The position numbers and the translations under genes are program-made. A stretch of DNA of 53,216 nucleotides from Bacillota bacterium (GTDB taxonomy: Bacteria; Bacillota; UBA994; PWPR01): positions 1-53,216 of the forward strand of contig JANQLZ010000010.1 in NCBI GenBank assembly GCA_028280325.1. Direction: 5' to 3'. Below are positions 32,002 to 42,476 of the stretch, one piece after another; position 1 is the first letter of the stretch, and every line of letters starts with the position of its first letter. The notes under the pieces were generated by a model that had not been told where the DNA came from, did not search any database, and saw only the letters and a list, made by a program, of their open reading frames with translations.

Positions 32002-33528
32002 ATGACATTGGCAATTGAAATGCGGGATATAACCAAGCGGTTTCCTGGCGTAATTGCAAATAGCGGAGTCAATTTTCAAGTAAAAGCAGGTGAAATACAT
32101 GCTTTGCTGGGGGAAAATGGAGCAGGCAAATCGACTTTAATGAATATCCTGTATGGGTTGTATGAACCGGATGAAGGCACAATATTTATAAACGGCCGCA
32201 AAGTTCAAATTAAAGACCCTAACACCGCTATTAAACACGGTATAGGTATGGTTCATCAGCATTTTATGCTGGTTGAACCGTTTACAGTAATGGAAAACAT
32301 TATGCTTGGGGCAGAGATTGCTAACAGGGGAGTGTTAGACTTTGAAAAGGCTCGCTCCGAGGTGTTGAGAATCAGCAGGGAGTATGGTTTAGAGGTTGAC
32401 CCGGAGGCCAAGATCCAGGATATATCTGTGGGTATGCAGCAGCGAGTTGAAATCCTAAAGGCCCTTTATCGCGGGGCAGATATCCTCATTTTGGACGAGC
32501 CGACTGCTGTGCTAACTCCCAATGAGATCAACGACTTAATAAAAATAATGCGTTCTTTGACCAAAGAAGGCAAATCCATAATTTTTATTACCCATAAACT
32601 GAAAGAAATAAAAGCAGCCTGCAACCGGGTAACCGTCATCAGAAGAGGCCAGATAATCGGCACGCTGGACACCGGCGAAGCGACGATAGAGATGCTGGCA
32701 GAAATGATGGTGGGCAGAAAGGTGATCCTGAAAGTAGCTAAGAAAGAGCTGAAACCCGGCCGAAGCTATCTGGAAATAGATAATCTGACGGTCAGGGACA
32801 ACCGAGACCTGCCAGCAGTTAAAGGGGTAAGTTTTCAGGTTAGATCAGGCGAAATTGTCGGTATAGCCGGGGTAGACGGCAATGGACAAACTGAGCTGAT
32901 CGAAGCTATTACCGGGCTGAAAAAGCTGGAACAGGGCAGTATTAAACTAATGGATAAGGAAATATCCCAGCTTTCCATTCGACAGAGATATGAAGAAGGT
33001 TTAGCTCATATCCCGGAAGACCGTCATAAGCACGGTCTGGTCTTGGATTTTGATATTGCCGAGAACATGGTGCTGCAGAATTTTTATCAAAAGCCTTTTT
33101 CCAAAGGTCAATTTTTAAATTACAATGAAATAGCTGATTATGCAGAACGCTTAGTAGCAAACTATGATGTCAGAACCCCTAACATCAAGGTTGAGGCCAA
33201 AAAGCTTTCCGGGGGCAATCAGCAAAAAGTTATTGTTGCCCGGGAAATAGAGCGCAGACCCAGCGTAATTGTCGCTGCTCAACCCACCAGAGGCCTGGAT
33301 GTAGGTGCTATTGAGTTTGTCCATCGCCGTTTAGTTGAGCAACGTGACGCCGGCGATGCAGTGTTACTGGTATCTTTAGAGCTGGATGAGGTATTGTCTC
33401 TAAGTGATAGAATCTTAGTGATGTACGGAGGCAATATTGTTGGCGAACTGAGCTCAGCAGCAGCAGACGAGCAGAAAATCGGGATACTGATGGCTGGTGG
33501 ACAAGTATCTGAGAAGGGAATGATGTAA
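32002..33528 (+). CDS. Double-domain ABC ATPase for nucleoside uptake (YufO-like)
   Basis: 508 residues in two ABC domains. The first has Walker A GENGAGKST and Walker B ILILDEPTAVLTP, with the signature region VGMQQRVEIL. The second has a degenerate Walker A (GVDGNGQTELI) and signature LSGGNQQKVIVARE, with VIVAAQPTRGLDVG in place of the usual Walker B DE. This is the normal state of the RbsA/YufO/NupO class, where one site is catalytic. It energises the two permeases immediately downstream. GTGAGGTGG precedes the ATG. Confidence 0.93.
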   Translation: MTLAIEMRDITKRFPGVIANSGVNFQVKAGEIHALLGENGAGKSTLMNILYGLYEPDEGTIFINGRKVQIKDPNTAIKHGIGMVHQHFMLVEPFTVMENIMLGAEIANRGVLDFEKARSEVLRISREYGLEVDPEAKIQDISVGMQQRVEILKALYRGADILILDEPTAVLTPNEINDLIKIMRSLTKEGKSIIFITHKLKEIKAACNRVTVIRRGQIIGTLDTGEATIEMLAEMMVGRKVILKVAKKELKPGRSYLEIDNLTVRDNRDLPAVKGVSFQVRSGEIVGIAGVDGNGQTELIEAITGLKKLEQGSIKLMDKEISQLSIRQRYEEGLAHIPEDRHKHGLVLDFDIAENMVLQNFYQKPFSKGQFLNYNEIADYAERLVANYDVRTPNIKVEAKKLSGGNQQKVIVAREIERRPSVIVAAQPTRGLDVGAIEFVHRRLVEQRDAGDAVLLVSLELDEVLSLSDRILVMYGGNIVGELSSAAADEQKIGILMAGGQVSEKGMM

Positions 33529-33529
33529 A

Positions 33530-34657
33530 ATGACAGCTTCAAAGAGGTATAAAGAGTTTTTACATCAAGCCTGGTTATCAATACGGCTTCCGCTTACTGC
33601 TATTTTTTTTGGTTTAATTGTTGGAGCTTTAGCGATGATGTGGGTCGGCATACAAGATGGCTTGAGCCTGAGTCAGATTCTTAATCTCCCTCTTACAGCA
33701 TACAGAACTCTATTTAACAGCGTATTCGGCAGTTTTTACGGTTTTGGAGAGTCTTTGGTATTTTTGGTGCCTTTAATATTAACAGGTCTGTCAATTACCT
33801 TTGCCTTCAGGTGCGGTATGTTTAATGTAGGGGCAGAAGGGCAGTACATAGTTGGATTGTTTTCTGCGGCTTATGTGGGCTTTACTTTTAATGGTCTGCC
33901 GGCCTGGTTGCAGATGATCACTGCCATAATAGCAGCAGCAGTAGGCGGTGGTTTGTGGGCTGCCATAGTCGGTTGGCTGAAAGCTAAGCGAGGTGTACAC
34001 GAGGTTATCACTACTATTATGTTAAACTATATTGCCCTACACATTTACAATTTTTTAGTCGGCAGTAAAGAATGGTTTAAGGCTGACAAATTTCAAGGAT
34101 CACATGCTATTAATCCAGCCATTAAAATACCTCAAATTGGTTTGTTCAGCCCGTCGAGGGCGCACTGGGGTATAATATTGGCTCTGCTGGCGGCAATAAT
34201 AGTTTATATCATCCTCTGGCGAACGAAAACAGGTTTTGAGGTCAGAGCAGTAGGAAATTCCAATGAAGCCGCCCGATACGCTGGTATTAGTGTAGCTAAA
34301 AACTATATTAAAGCAATGCTGATCAGTGGAATCTTAGCTGGCTTGGCTGGTGGAATTCATTTGTTGGGAACTCAGGCCAGAGCAGCTTCAATGAGTGCCT
34401 TTACCGGGTTTGGTGCAGATGGCATTGCCATTGCTCTGATTGGCCAAAATCATCCTCTAGGGGTGGTTTTAGCTGCTTTCCTGTTTGCTGTCATGAAGCG
34501 CGGAGCACCATTAATGCAGGCCCAGGCCGGGATTGCCAAAGAGGTTGTCGCTATCGTTCAAGCTTCGATCATATTCTTTGTAGCAGCTGATCAGATGGTT
34601 AAATGGATCTATAAAAGACGAAAAAAACAAGTAAAAGAGGTGGCAAGCAATGAATAA
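33530..34657 (+). CDS. ABC nucleoside permease 1 (YufP-like)
   Basis: 375 residues, about 10 membrane segments, BPD_transp_2 family (FRCGMFNVGAEGQYIVG and GFEVRAVGNSNEAARYAGI are characteristic). It starts 1 base after the ATPase stop and overlaps the second permease by 8 bases, so the three are translated as one unit. Confidence 0.92.
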   Translation: MTASKRYKEFLHQAWLSIRLPLTAIFFGLIVGALAMMWVGIQDGLSLSQILNLPLTAYRTLFNSVFGSFYGFGESLVFLVPLILTGLSITFAFRCGMFNVGAEGQYIVGLFSAAYVGFTFNGLPAWLQMITAIIAAAVGGGLWAAIVGWLKAKRGVHEVITTIMLNYIALHIYNFLVGSKEWFKADKFQGSHAINPAIKIPQIGLFSPSRAHWGIILALLAAIIVYIILWRTKTGFEVRAVGNSNEAARYAGISVAKNYIKAMLISGILAGLAGGIHLLGTQARAASMSAFTGFGADGIAIALIGQNHPLGVVLAAFLFAVMKRGAPLMQAQAGIAKEVVAIVQASIIFFVAADQMVKWIYKRRKKQVKEVASNE

Positions 34658-35588
34658 AGCGGCAATTATTACTCTGTTCGCCTTGACTTTTAGACTGGCT
34701 GCCCCACTTTTGCTGACTGCGTTAGGGGCATTGTTCTCGGAGCGTTCAGGGGTTGTCAACATCGCTTTAGAGGGCATCATGACTATTGGAGCTTTTTTTG
34801 CTCTGGTAGTTACCTATGCAACCCATAACCCTTGGCTGGGGGTTATTGCGGCCATAGCTGCCGGGATTGTTGTCTCTGCCCTCCATGCCGTAGTTTCAAT
34901 TAAGTTTAAAGCCAACCAGGTTGTCAGCGGGGTAGCAATCAACATTTTAGCCGCCGGGCTTACCGCCTTTTTATTAAATGTGTTTTATGGACACGGTGGC
35001 CAATCTCCATCAATTGACTTAGCCTGGCAACTGCCTCGCTGGTTCGGTTTTCTGAAAGGTATTCCTGTTATCGGCCCAATTATTGGCGGACATACTCCAG
35101 GGGTATACATAGCTTTTGCGATGGTGCCAATTACCTGGTTTATCCTGTATAAGACCCCGCTGGGCTTACGAATCAGGGCTGTTGGCGAACACCCCAGGGC
35201 CGCAGATACTCTAGGTGTTAATGTCTATAAAATCAGGTATTTTGGGGTTATTATGAGTGGTGTTTTAGGGGGCTTTGCCGGATCGATATTTACCATCGGA
35301 GAAGGGGCGGCTTTCTTAGAAGGAATGATAGCTGGTCGAGGTTTCATTGCCCTGGCTGCGATGATATTTGGTAACTGGCTACCAGTCAGAACGATGCTGG
35401 CCTGTTTATTATTTGGTTTTACATCTGCTTTACAACTGGTTATTCAAGTAATGGGTATTACTACAATTGCGCCTCAGATTTTAACAACACTGCCTTACAT
35501 TTTAACTATTCTCGCCCTGGCGGGCTTTGTGGGCAGATCTGTTGGACCCGCTGCAAGTGGTAAGGCCTACGATAAAGAAGGAAACTAG
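34650..35588 (+). CDS. ABC nucleoside permease 2 (YufQ-like)
   Basis: 312 residues, about 9-10 membrane segments, BPD_transp_2 family (SERSGVVNIALEGIMTIGAFF, FKANQVVSGVAINILA, LRIRAVGEHPRAADTLGV). It completes the heterodimeric permease with the upstream gene. An AAGAGGTGG site lies in the end of that gene, and the 8-base overlap (ATGAATAA-type) indicates coupling. Confidence 0.92.
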   Translation: MNKAAIITLFALTFRLAAPLLLTALGALFSERSGVVNIALEGIMTIGAFFALVVTYATHNPWLGVIAAIAAGIVVSALHAVVSIKFKANQVVSGVAINILAAGLTAFLLNVFYGHGGQSPSIDLAWQLPRWFGFLKGIPVIGPIIGGHTPGVYIAFAMVPITWFILYKTPLGLRIRAVGEHPRAADTLGVNVYKIRYFGVIMSGVLGGFAGSIFTIGEGAAFLEGMIAGRGFIALAAMIFGNWLPVRTMLACLLFGFTSALQLVIQVMGITTIAPQILTTLPYILTILALAGFVGRSVGPAASGKAYDKEGN

Positions 35589-35604
35589 AGAGAAGGGTTA
35601 ACAC

Positions 35605-36810
35605 ATGAAATCAGCCTGGAAGTTAACAGTGCCGCGTGCATTTGCTCTGCTACTGCTTGCGGCTTTCTTTATGCAGTTCGGATTAGGCCTGCAAAGAAAT
35701 GTCATTAACATCTTTATGGAAGGGCCAGTACAGGAAGGTATGTTGGCCTTAGACGGCGAGCAGGTTGGAGTAATAGCCAGTGTTAGAGAGATTCCTGGAT
35801 TATTAACAGTACTTTTAATGTTGATAACACTTTTTTTTACGGAATCAATCATGGCCTCGCTGTGCGTTGCGCTCACTGTTATGGGTTTGTTTGTAATATC
35901 TCGAGTAACGGGTTTCAATGGACTGGTAGTCGCTACCTTAATCTTTAGTACCGGTTTTCACCTCTATTTTCCGATTCAAAATGCGATGGTCTTAGGGATA
36001 GCCGAAAAAGAAAAAAGGGCGCTGAGATTGGGACAGATGAATTCTGTTGCTTCTATAGCAACCGTTCTGGCCATCTTGGTGGCCAGGACCTTTGCTCCAA
36101 CCCTCGGCTACAGATTTATGTTTATCATTGCCGGCTGTGTAGCAAGCATTAGTATTATTATTTTCTTGTACCGCAGTAAAAGCGATGAGCGGCGTCCGAA
36201 AGTAAAAGTAAATTTAAAAGACGGCCTGGTCTTTAACAGGCGGTACAGTTCCTATTATATCATCACTTTGTTATCAGGCAGCAGACGTCATATTACCCAG
36301 ACCTTTGCTCTCTATTTAATGTTAAGAGTTTTTGATGTTCCTGGCGAGATTATTCTCAATCTGACTTTTGCCAGTACTATTATTACAATCTTTTCTCGCC
36401 CGATCATTGGAAAACTGGTTGACAGAATCGGAGAGAGAAATGGGCTGGTTATCAATTATTTAATTATTACAGTCCTGTTTTTGTGTTATGCTTTTGTCAA
36501 GAATATTTATCTGCTTTTCCTGGCCTACATTATTGATCAGATCTGTATTGGATTTGATGTCGGCATAACTACTTATCTGAGTAAGATTGCTACAAACAGG
36601 GATTTAAAGCCCAGCCTGGCAATGGGCAGTACCATTAACCATATAACCGGGGTCCTGGTTCCGTTAATTGGCGGGTTTATGTTTAAGAACATTAGCCCGG
36701 CATCAACCTTTTTGCTGGGTGCTGCGATCAGCATCATGTCAATTATTCAGTCTTCAATGCTGAGAACAGATAATACTAAATTGCTGCCTGAGCAGAGTGG
36801 AGGTAACTGA
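35605..36810 (+). CDS. Major facilitator superfamily transporter
   Basis: 401 residues with about 12 membrane segments. The loop signature between the second and third helices is degenerate; a second-half copy is clearer (RPIIGKLVDRIGERNGL). The substrate is not predictable. It starts 16 bases after the nucleoside permease and ends 2 bases before dnaE, so it is in the same transcript as both, which is consistent with nucleoside or base export or uptake but does not prove it. Confidence 0.85.
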   Translation: MKSAWKLTVPRAFALLLLAAFFMQFGLGLQRNVINIFMEGPVQEGMLALDGEQVGVIASVREIPGLLTVLLMLITLFFTESIMASLCVALTVMGLFVISRVTGFNGLVVATLIFSTGFHLYFPIQNAMVLGIAEKEKRALRLGQMNSVASIATVLAILVARTFAPTLGYRFMFIIAGCVASISIIIFLYRSKSDERRPKVKVNLKDGLVFNRRYSSYYIITLLSGSRRHITQTFALYLMLRVFDVPGEIILNLTFASTIITIFSRPIIGKLVDRIGERNGLVINYLIITVLFLCYAFVKNIYLLFLAYIIDQICIGFDVGITTYLSKIATNRDLKPSLAMGSTINHITGVLVPLIGGFMFKNISPASTFLLGAAISIMSIIQSSMLRTDNTKLLPEQSGGN

Positions 36811-36812
36811 TA

Positions 36813-39800
36813 ATGAGTAAATTCGTCCATTTACATCTGCATACAGAGTATAGCCTGCTCGACGGGGCCTGCCGGATCAGGGACTTAGTAAAAAAAGCCA
36901 AGGATTTAGGCATGCCGGCAATAGCCATCACAGACCATGGTAATATGCATGGCTATGTCGAGTTTTATCAGGCCTGCCGTGATGAGGGAATCAAGCCGAT
37001 TATCGGCTGTGAGGTCTATGTGGCCCCAGGCAGCCGCTTTGAAAAAAAAGCCCGTACAAAAGATGACACCAGCGATGCTTATGGCGGGCCTGCCCATTTA
37101 GTGCTGTTGGCCCAAAACAATAAAGGATATCAAAACCTGATCAAACTGTGCTCCTTAGGCTACACTGAGGGCTTCTATTACAAGCCCAGAGTTGACCACG
37201 AACTGCTTGAGAAATACAACGAAGGCCTGATAGCACTCAGTGCCTGTTTAGGTGGAGAAATCCCTAGGCTGATTATGTCTGAAAAATACGACAAGGCAGC
37301 TGAACTGGCGCTCTGGTATCAGGGTGTATTCGGTAAGGGAAATTATTATCTGGAGATTCAGGATCACGGTATACCTAAGCAGAATCTGGTCAATCAGGCA
37401 CTATACAAAATAAGCCGAGAAACCGGTATTCCTCTGGTCGCGACTAATGACACTCATTATATTGAAAAGGAGGATGCTTTCTTTCACGATCTGCTCCTTT
37501 GCATCCAAACCAAAAGAAGTATCTTTGAGCCCTCTCGGGATGTTAACCCGGGAGGAAGAATGAAGTTTCCATCTGATGAGTTCTGGTTTAAAGACTACAG
37601 TGATATGGCCAAACTGTTTCCTGATCATTTGGAGGCCTTAGATAATTCAGTTAAAATAGCAGAACGCTGTCAGGTAGATATCCAGTTCGGGGACTATAAA
37701 CTGCCTGACTTTTCCTGCCCGGCAGGGTTTGACGAGCAATCATATTTGCGGCATTTAGTTCAGGAAGGCTTGCATACCAGATATTCTCAGATAACAGCTG
37801 AGGTCCAAGACCGAGTCAGCTTAGAGTTAAGTATTATTGAAGAAAAGGGATTTTCGGGATATTTCCTGATTGTCTGGGACTTCATAGACTGGGCCCGAAA
37901 AAACGGAATCAGGGTTGGGCCAGGCCGTGGGTCCGTTGCCGGTTCGATTATCGCCTATGCCTTGCATATAGTGGATATTGATCCTTTGCAATACAGCACC
38001 CTGTTTGAAAGGTTCCTGGACTTCAATCGCCCAGACCCACCTGATATTGATGTCGATTTTCTGGATACCAGACGAGATGAGGTCATTGAGTACGTGCGTC
38101 AAAAATATGGTTTGGACTGTGTGACCCAAATAGCGACTTTTGGTACTTTTGGAGCCAGAGGCGCTGTAAAAGACGTTGCCCGTTATCTGCTGCCCAAAGA
38201 AGAAAAAATGAATCTGGTAATGGGAGACAAAATAGCCGAGTTGATTCCGGAGAATCCCAAAATTACGCTGAGCTCAGCATTCGAAGAAAATCCTGACCTT
38301 CGCAATCTTTATCATTCGGATGATCAGGTAAAAAAAATATATGACCTGGCTCGAAAGATTGAAGGCCTGCCCCGTCATTCTTCGGTTCATGCCGCAGCCG
38401 TTGTCATTGCCCCGCAGGACATTACCAATTACGTACCCATTTTAATGAAAAACGGGGTAGTAGCAACCCAGCTTTCCTGGACCAGAGTTGAGTCACTGGG
38501 CTTATTAAAAATGGATTTCTTAGGATTGAGAACCTTAACGATAATTTCCGACGCCCTGGAAAACATAAGATTGGATTCTGGCATAGAAGTGGACATTGAT
38601 AATATACCTTTAGATGATCAGAAAACCTATCACATGCTCGGTGAAGGGGATACCAGTGGGGTATTTCAATTAGAGAGTGAAGGTATGCGCAATGTCTTAA
38701 CCCAATTGAAACCTTCGCGATTAGAAGATATAATTATTATCCATGCCCTGTATCGCCCGGGGCCGATGAACTCCATTCCGGATTACATTCAGAATGCACA
38801 TAGTGGTCAGGGCTATTATCTTTTTGACGCTCTTAAAAAGCATTTAGGTGAAACCTATGGGGTAATTGTTTTTCAGGAGCAGGTCATGAATATAGTTCAG
38901 GATATTGCCGGTTTCACACCTATGGAAGCAAATTACCTGAGGAAAGCCCTTTCCAAGAAGAAAATGGAACAGGTTCAATCATACCGTCAGAAATTCATTG
39001 AAGGTGGCAAAAAGTCTGCCTATGATGTAGGGAAACTAGAGATTTTATGGAGCCAAATGGCTAGCTTTGGAGAGTATGGCTTTAACAAATCACACAGCAG
39101 CGCCTATGGTTATCTGGCCTATCAGACTGCCTATTTAAAAGCCAATTATCCACTGCACTTTATGGCGGCTGAGATTACCAATGTCATGCATGACACCTCA
39201 AAAGTAGCTTATTATTTGCATGAAGCAGAAAGAATGAAAATTGAGGTTATGCCGCCAGATATCAACTATTCAACCTATGCCTTCAGAGTGCTGGATAACA
39301 AACTGACCTTTGGTTTACTGGCGATAAAAAATGTCGGCAGAGCTGCAATTAAAATGATAGTTGACGCGCGCCAGCAAGAGGGTGAGTTTAAATCACTGTA
39401 TGATTTTTGTTATCGGGTAGATCTAAGTAAGGTCAATAAAAGAACTATTGAATCCTTGATTCAAGTGGGTGCCATGAAGTCTTTGGGTTTAAAGCGCTCA
39501 CAGTTAATGGCAATACTTGAAGAATGTATCAGTAAGGCTGCCCGCGAGTATGAGAAACAGCAAAATGGCCAGGTATCTCTTTTTGATGTCTTTGATCAAG
39601 GCCAGAACAAGATTGTTATAACAATACCTGATATCGAAGAATTTCCGCCCAAAAGGCTGCTGGAGATGGAAAAGGAAATGACCGGACTGTATTTGACCGG
39701 ACATCCTTTAGACGAATACAAACAGGCTTTGGAGGGGATAGTTACTCATTATTGTGCGGAGTTGAATCAAGCTCTGAACAAGTCTGCCATTACCTTGGGA

Positions 39801-40283
39801 GGTATGATTAAAACACTGCGGACAATAACCACAAAAAAGGGGGATCTGATGTCCTTTTTAACTCTGGAGGACACAACTGGAATAATGGATGTAACCGTGT
39901 TTCCCAAAACTTATGAAAAATATCGCTCCTTGTTAAATGAAGGAAAAATAATTATACTGAACGGGACAGTTAATTTTAGAAATGATAGAGTAGGAGTAAT
40001 TCTGGAAAGCTGTGCTCCGATAGCTTCGGATATTGAGTCATTGCATATTGAGCTAAAGGGAGAACTGGATGAAACCCATCTCAAAGAGATAATATATATT
40101 GTCAAAGAGTATCCTGGTTACATACCTTTGTACCTGCATTTAAATGATCAAAGCATCTTAGCCGGCAATCATTTGCATGTCACTGTTGAAGAAGAGCTGA
40201 TCGCAAGACTTAATTCCAGTGAGGCTGTGAAAAATGTTGTACAGGGAGAAACATGGGTAAGGAGGATGAATAGTGGAGTTTAA
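36813..40283 (+). CDS. dnaE: DNA polymerase III alpha subunit DnaE
   Basis: 1156 residues. Order: N-terminal PHP domain (HLHLHTEYSLLDGA, ITDHGNMHGY; metal-binding His and Asp kept), the polymerase core with VGPGRGSVAGSIIAYA and the catalytic acidic motif PDIDVDFLDTRR, the beta-binding region, HhH (LAIKNVGRAAIKMI), and a C-terminal OB fold (about 990-1080, ITLGGMIKTLRTITTKKG). This is the DnaE replicase form, not PolC. An in-frame GGAGGT just upstream of ATG 36813 is the ribosome binding site. It is the fifth gene in a row from the nucleoside ABC operon, which may link replication to nucleoside supply by transcription only. Confidence 0.96.
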   Translation: MSKFVHLHLHTEYSLLDGACRIRDLVKKAKDLGMPAIAITDHGNMHGYVEFYQACRDEGIKPIIGCEVYVAPGSRFEKKARTKDDTSDAYGGPAHLVLLAQNNKGYQNLIKLCSLGYTEGFYYKPRVDHELLEKYNEGLIALSACLGGEIPRLIMSEKYDKAAELALWYQGVFGKGNYYLEIQDHGIPKQNLVNQALYKISRETGIPLVATNDTHYIEKEDAFFHDLLLCIQTKRSIFEPSRDVNPGGRMKFPSDEFWFKDYSDMAKLFPDHLEALDNSVKIAERCQVDIQFGDYKLPDFSCPAGFDEQSYLRHLVQEGLHTRYSQITAEVQDRVSLELSIIEEKGFSGYFLIVWDFIDWARKNGIRVGPGRGSVAGSIIAYALHIVDIDPLQYSTLFERFLDFNRPDPPDIDVDFLDTRRDEVIEYVRQKYGLDCVTQIATFGTFGARGAVKDVARYLLPKEEKMNLVMGDKIAELIPENPKITLSSAFEENPDLRNLYHSDDQVKKIYDLARKIEGLPRHSSVHAAAVVIAPQDITNYVPILMKNGVVATQLSWTRVESLGLLKMDFLGLRTLTIISDALENIRLDSGIEVDIDNIPLDDQKTYHMLGEGDTSGVFQLESEGMRNVLTQLKPSRLEDIIIIHALYRPGPMNSIPDYIQNAHSGQGYYLFDALKKHLGETYGVIVFQEQVMNIVQDIAGFTPMEANYLRKALSKKKMEQVQSYRQKFIEGGKKSAYDVGKLEILWSQMASFGEYGFNKSHSSAYGYLAYQTAYLKANYPLHFMAAEITNVMHDTSKVAYYLHEAERMKIEVMPPDINYSTYAFRVLDNKLTFGLLAIKNVGRAAIKMIVDARQQEGEFKSLYDFCYRVDLSKVNKRTIESLIQVGAMKSLGLKRSQLMAILEECISKAAREYEKQQNGQVSLFDVFDQGQNKIVITIPDIEEFPPKRLLEMEKEMTGLYLTGHPLDEYKQALEGIVTHYCAELNQALNKSAITLGGMIKTLRTITTKKGDLMSFLTLEDTTGIMDVTVFPKTYEKYRSLLNEGKIIILNGTVNFRNDRVGVILESCAPIASDIESLHIELKGELDETHLKEIIYIVKEYPGYIPLYLHLNDQSILAGNHLHVTVEEELIARLNSSEAVKNVVQGETWVRRMNSGV

Positions 40284-41283
40284 CAAACTGGGTAATACAT
40301 TAGATATCAGCATTATAGGTTTTGGAGGGATACCAATTCAGCGCGTATCATACCAGGAGGCAGCTGAGTTGCTACAGATTGCTAAAGACCAGGGCCTTAA
40401 CTTTATTGATACTGCCAGGGGATACGCCAGCAGCGAAGAGAAAATAGGCTATGCTCTGGAGCAGGTTGGTGGAGGATTTATCATAGCTTCCAAGTCCATG
40501 GCCCGTGATGCGCACGGATTTAAAAAGGAACTTAACCAAAGCCTCAGCAACTTAAGAACTGAAAGTATTGATCTCTATCAGTTTCACAATGTCAGTACTG
40601 ACGATGCCTATCAGCAAATTATGGAAGCCGGTGGGGCCTATGAGGCAGCTATCGAGGCTCAAAATGCCGGTCTGATTAAACATCTGGGATTCACCAGCCA
40701 CAAGCCGCATTTAGCTAAAAAAGCAGTTGAATCGGGCAAGTTCATCTCTATTCAAATACCGTTTAATGCAGTTGAGGATCAGTTTTTGGAAGTAATCAGA
40801 ATGGCAGCTGACAGAAATATCGCTACAATTATTATGAAGCCTTTAGCAGGCGGAGCCATCAGCACAGCTGACTTGGCCTTACGCTACATTTTGCAGTTTA
40901 ATGTAACGACGGTCATACCTGGCATGCAAAATGCCAGTGAAGTGACTGAAAATGCTAATGTGGGGAATAATGTAAAACCATTAACCGCCGTTGAGCAGGA
41001 AAAACTCTTTGAACAAGCCAAGTTACTGGGGGACAGGTTCTGTCGGAGATGTGAATACTGCCTGCCTTGTCCACAGGGGATTAAGATACCGACAATGTTT
41101 ATCTTTGATGGCTACTATAGCCGCTATAATTTGCAGGAATGGGCCAGAGAAAGATATTGGACACAGCCAGCAACCGCTGTTGACTGCCAGGATTGCGGAC
41201 TTTGTGAGACTCGCTGCCCCTATCAATTGCCAATAAGGCAGATGCTGAAAGAAGTTGTAGAGCATTTTGACCAGAGCAATTGA
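40273..41283 (+). CDS. Aldo/keto reductase with C-terminal 4Fe-4S domain
   Basis: 336 residues. A TIM-barrel aldo/keto reductase (1-~255) with the catalytic tetrad D46, Y51, K74 and H105 is fused to a ferredoxin-like end carrying CRRCEYCLPCP and CQDCGLCETRCP, i.e. two 4Fe-4S clusters. This fusion occurs in anaerobes and suggests electrons may come from ferredoxin as well as NAD(P)H. The substrate is unknown. It uses GTG 40273, 7 bases after GGAGG, and overlaps the end of dnaE by 11 bases, so it is translated with it. Confidence 0.9.
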   Translation: MEFNKLGNTLDISIIGFGGIPIQRVSYQEAAELLQIAKDQGLNFIDTARGYASSEEKIGYALEQVGGGFIIASKSMARDAHGFKKELNQSLSNLRTESIDLYQFHNVSTDDAYQQIMEAGGAYEAAIEAQNAGLIKHLGFTSHKPHLAKKAVESGKFISIQIPFNAVEDQFLEVIRMAADRNIATIIMKPLAGGAISTADLALRYILQFNVTTVIPGMQNASEVTENANVGNNVKPLTAVEQEKLFEQAKLLGDRFCRRCEYCLPCPQGIKIPTMFIFDGYYSRYNLQEWARERYWTQPATAVDCQDCGLCETRCPYQLPIRQMLKEVVEHFDQSN

Positions 41284-41371
41284 TTGTATCAGCAAAAAAA
41301 TAAAGTCATAAGATATCATAAGGGGCGCTTAATTTCTATAATAGTGTTTTAGATTGGAAAGGTTGGTTGAT

Positions 41372-42409
41372 TTGAAAAAATATAATATAGCTGTTGTCGG
41401 AGCAACAGGAGCCGTCGGCAGAACCCTGCTACGGTTATTGGTCAAAGAAGATTTCCCGATTAGCGAGCTGACTCTGCTGGCATCAGCACGTTCTGCCGGG
41501 AGGCGTATTGAATTTAGAGGAGAAAATCTGATTGTCGAAGAAGCTACCAAGGATAGTTTTCATGACATTGATATAGCCTTTTTTTGTGCAGGAGGGGCCA
41601 TAAGCAAAGAATATGCTCAGTATGCGGTAGCATCGGGAGCGGTGGTAATTGACAATAGCTCAGCCTACCGTTTAAACCCGGAAGTTCCGCTGGTTATTCC
41701 CGAGGTAAATGGCGATGCTGTTGACAATCATCGGGGAATTATTGCTAACCCCAATTGTTCAGCAATAATTATGTTGATGGCTCTCAAGCCATTATTGGCA
41801 ATCAGCCCAATTAAACGGGTGGTTTTCTCAACCTATCAGGCTGTGTCCGGAGCTGGAAACAAAGCGGTATCAGAGCTGGAACAGCAGGTCAGAGGTTACG
41901 TTGCCGGTTCGATTCCTGAGGCGAAAATACTGCCCTCAAGCAGTGACGATAAACATTTTCAGATAGCATTTAATGTATTACCCCAGGTAGATGTATTCGC
42001 TGATGATTACTATACCAAAGAGGAACTTAAAATAATCAAAGAAGCCCATAAGATACTGAATGACGAAACGATAGGAATTACTGGAACATGTGTCCGTGTT
42101 CCTGTATTCTGGTGTCACTCAGAATCGTTGAATATTCAGTTTGAGCGCTTTGTGTCTCGTCAGGAAGTCAGGGACACTTTGATGAATGCCCCGGGGGTAG
42201 TCTTGTACGATGATCCCGATAAGCAGATTTACCCGATGCCTCTGGATTATTATGACGAAGACAATGTCTATGTGGGCAGAATAAGAGAAGACCATACCGT
42301 AATAGGAGGGATAAATATTTGGATAGTCGGCAATCAACTGCGCAAAGGCGCTGCTACTAATGCCTTGCAAATTGCCAGGTTATTGATTGACAAGGGATTA
42401 TTGCTATAA
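41372..42409 (+). CDS. asd: Aspartate-semialdehyde dehydrogenase
   Basis: Makes aspartate semialdehyde from aspartyl phosphate for Lys/DAP, Met and Thr synthesis. 345 residues. The NADP-binding loop VVGATGAVGRTLL (residues 8-20), catalytic C129 in NPNCSA and the RVPVFWCHSE histidine region are intact. The start is TTG 41372, 9 bases after GGAAAGG; in-frame TTGs at 41354 and 41363 are within or before that site. A TATAAT at 41337-41342 is a possible -10 box without a clear -35. It is probably a separate transcript from the upstream reductase. Confidence 0.94.
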   Translation: MKKYNIAVVGATGAVGRTLLRLLVKEDFPISELTLLASARSAGRRIEFRGENLIVEEATKDSFHDIDIAFFCAGGAISKEYAQYAVASGAVVIDNSSAYRLNPEVPLVIPEVNGDAVDNHRGIIANPNCSAIIMLMALKPLLAISPIKRVVFSTYQAVSGAGNKAVSELEQQVRGYVAGSIPEAKILPSSSDDKHFQIAFNVLPQVDVFADDYYTKEELKIIKEAHKILNDETIGITGTCVRVPVFWCHSESLNIQFERFVSRQEVRDTLMNAPGVVLYDDPDKQIYPMPLDYYDEDNVYVGRIREDHTVIGGINIWIVGNQLRKGAATNALQIARLLIDKGLLL

Positions 42410-42476
42410 TAGAGATAGCTTTTTAGTTGCCAAAATTATAAAGCTTATTGGATTAAAAAAATGATGGAGGTATAGC

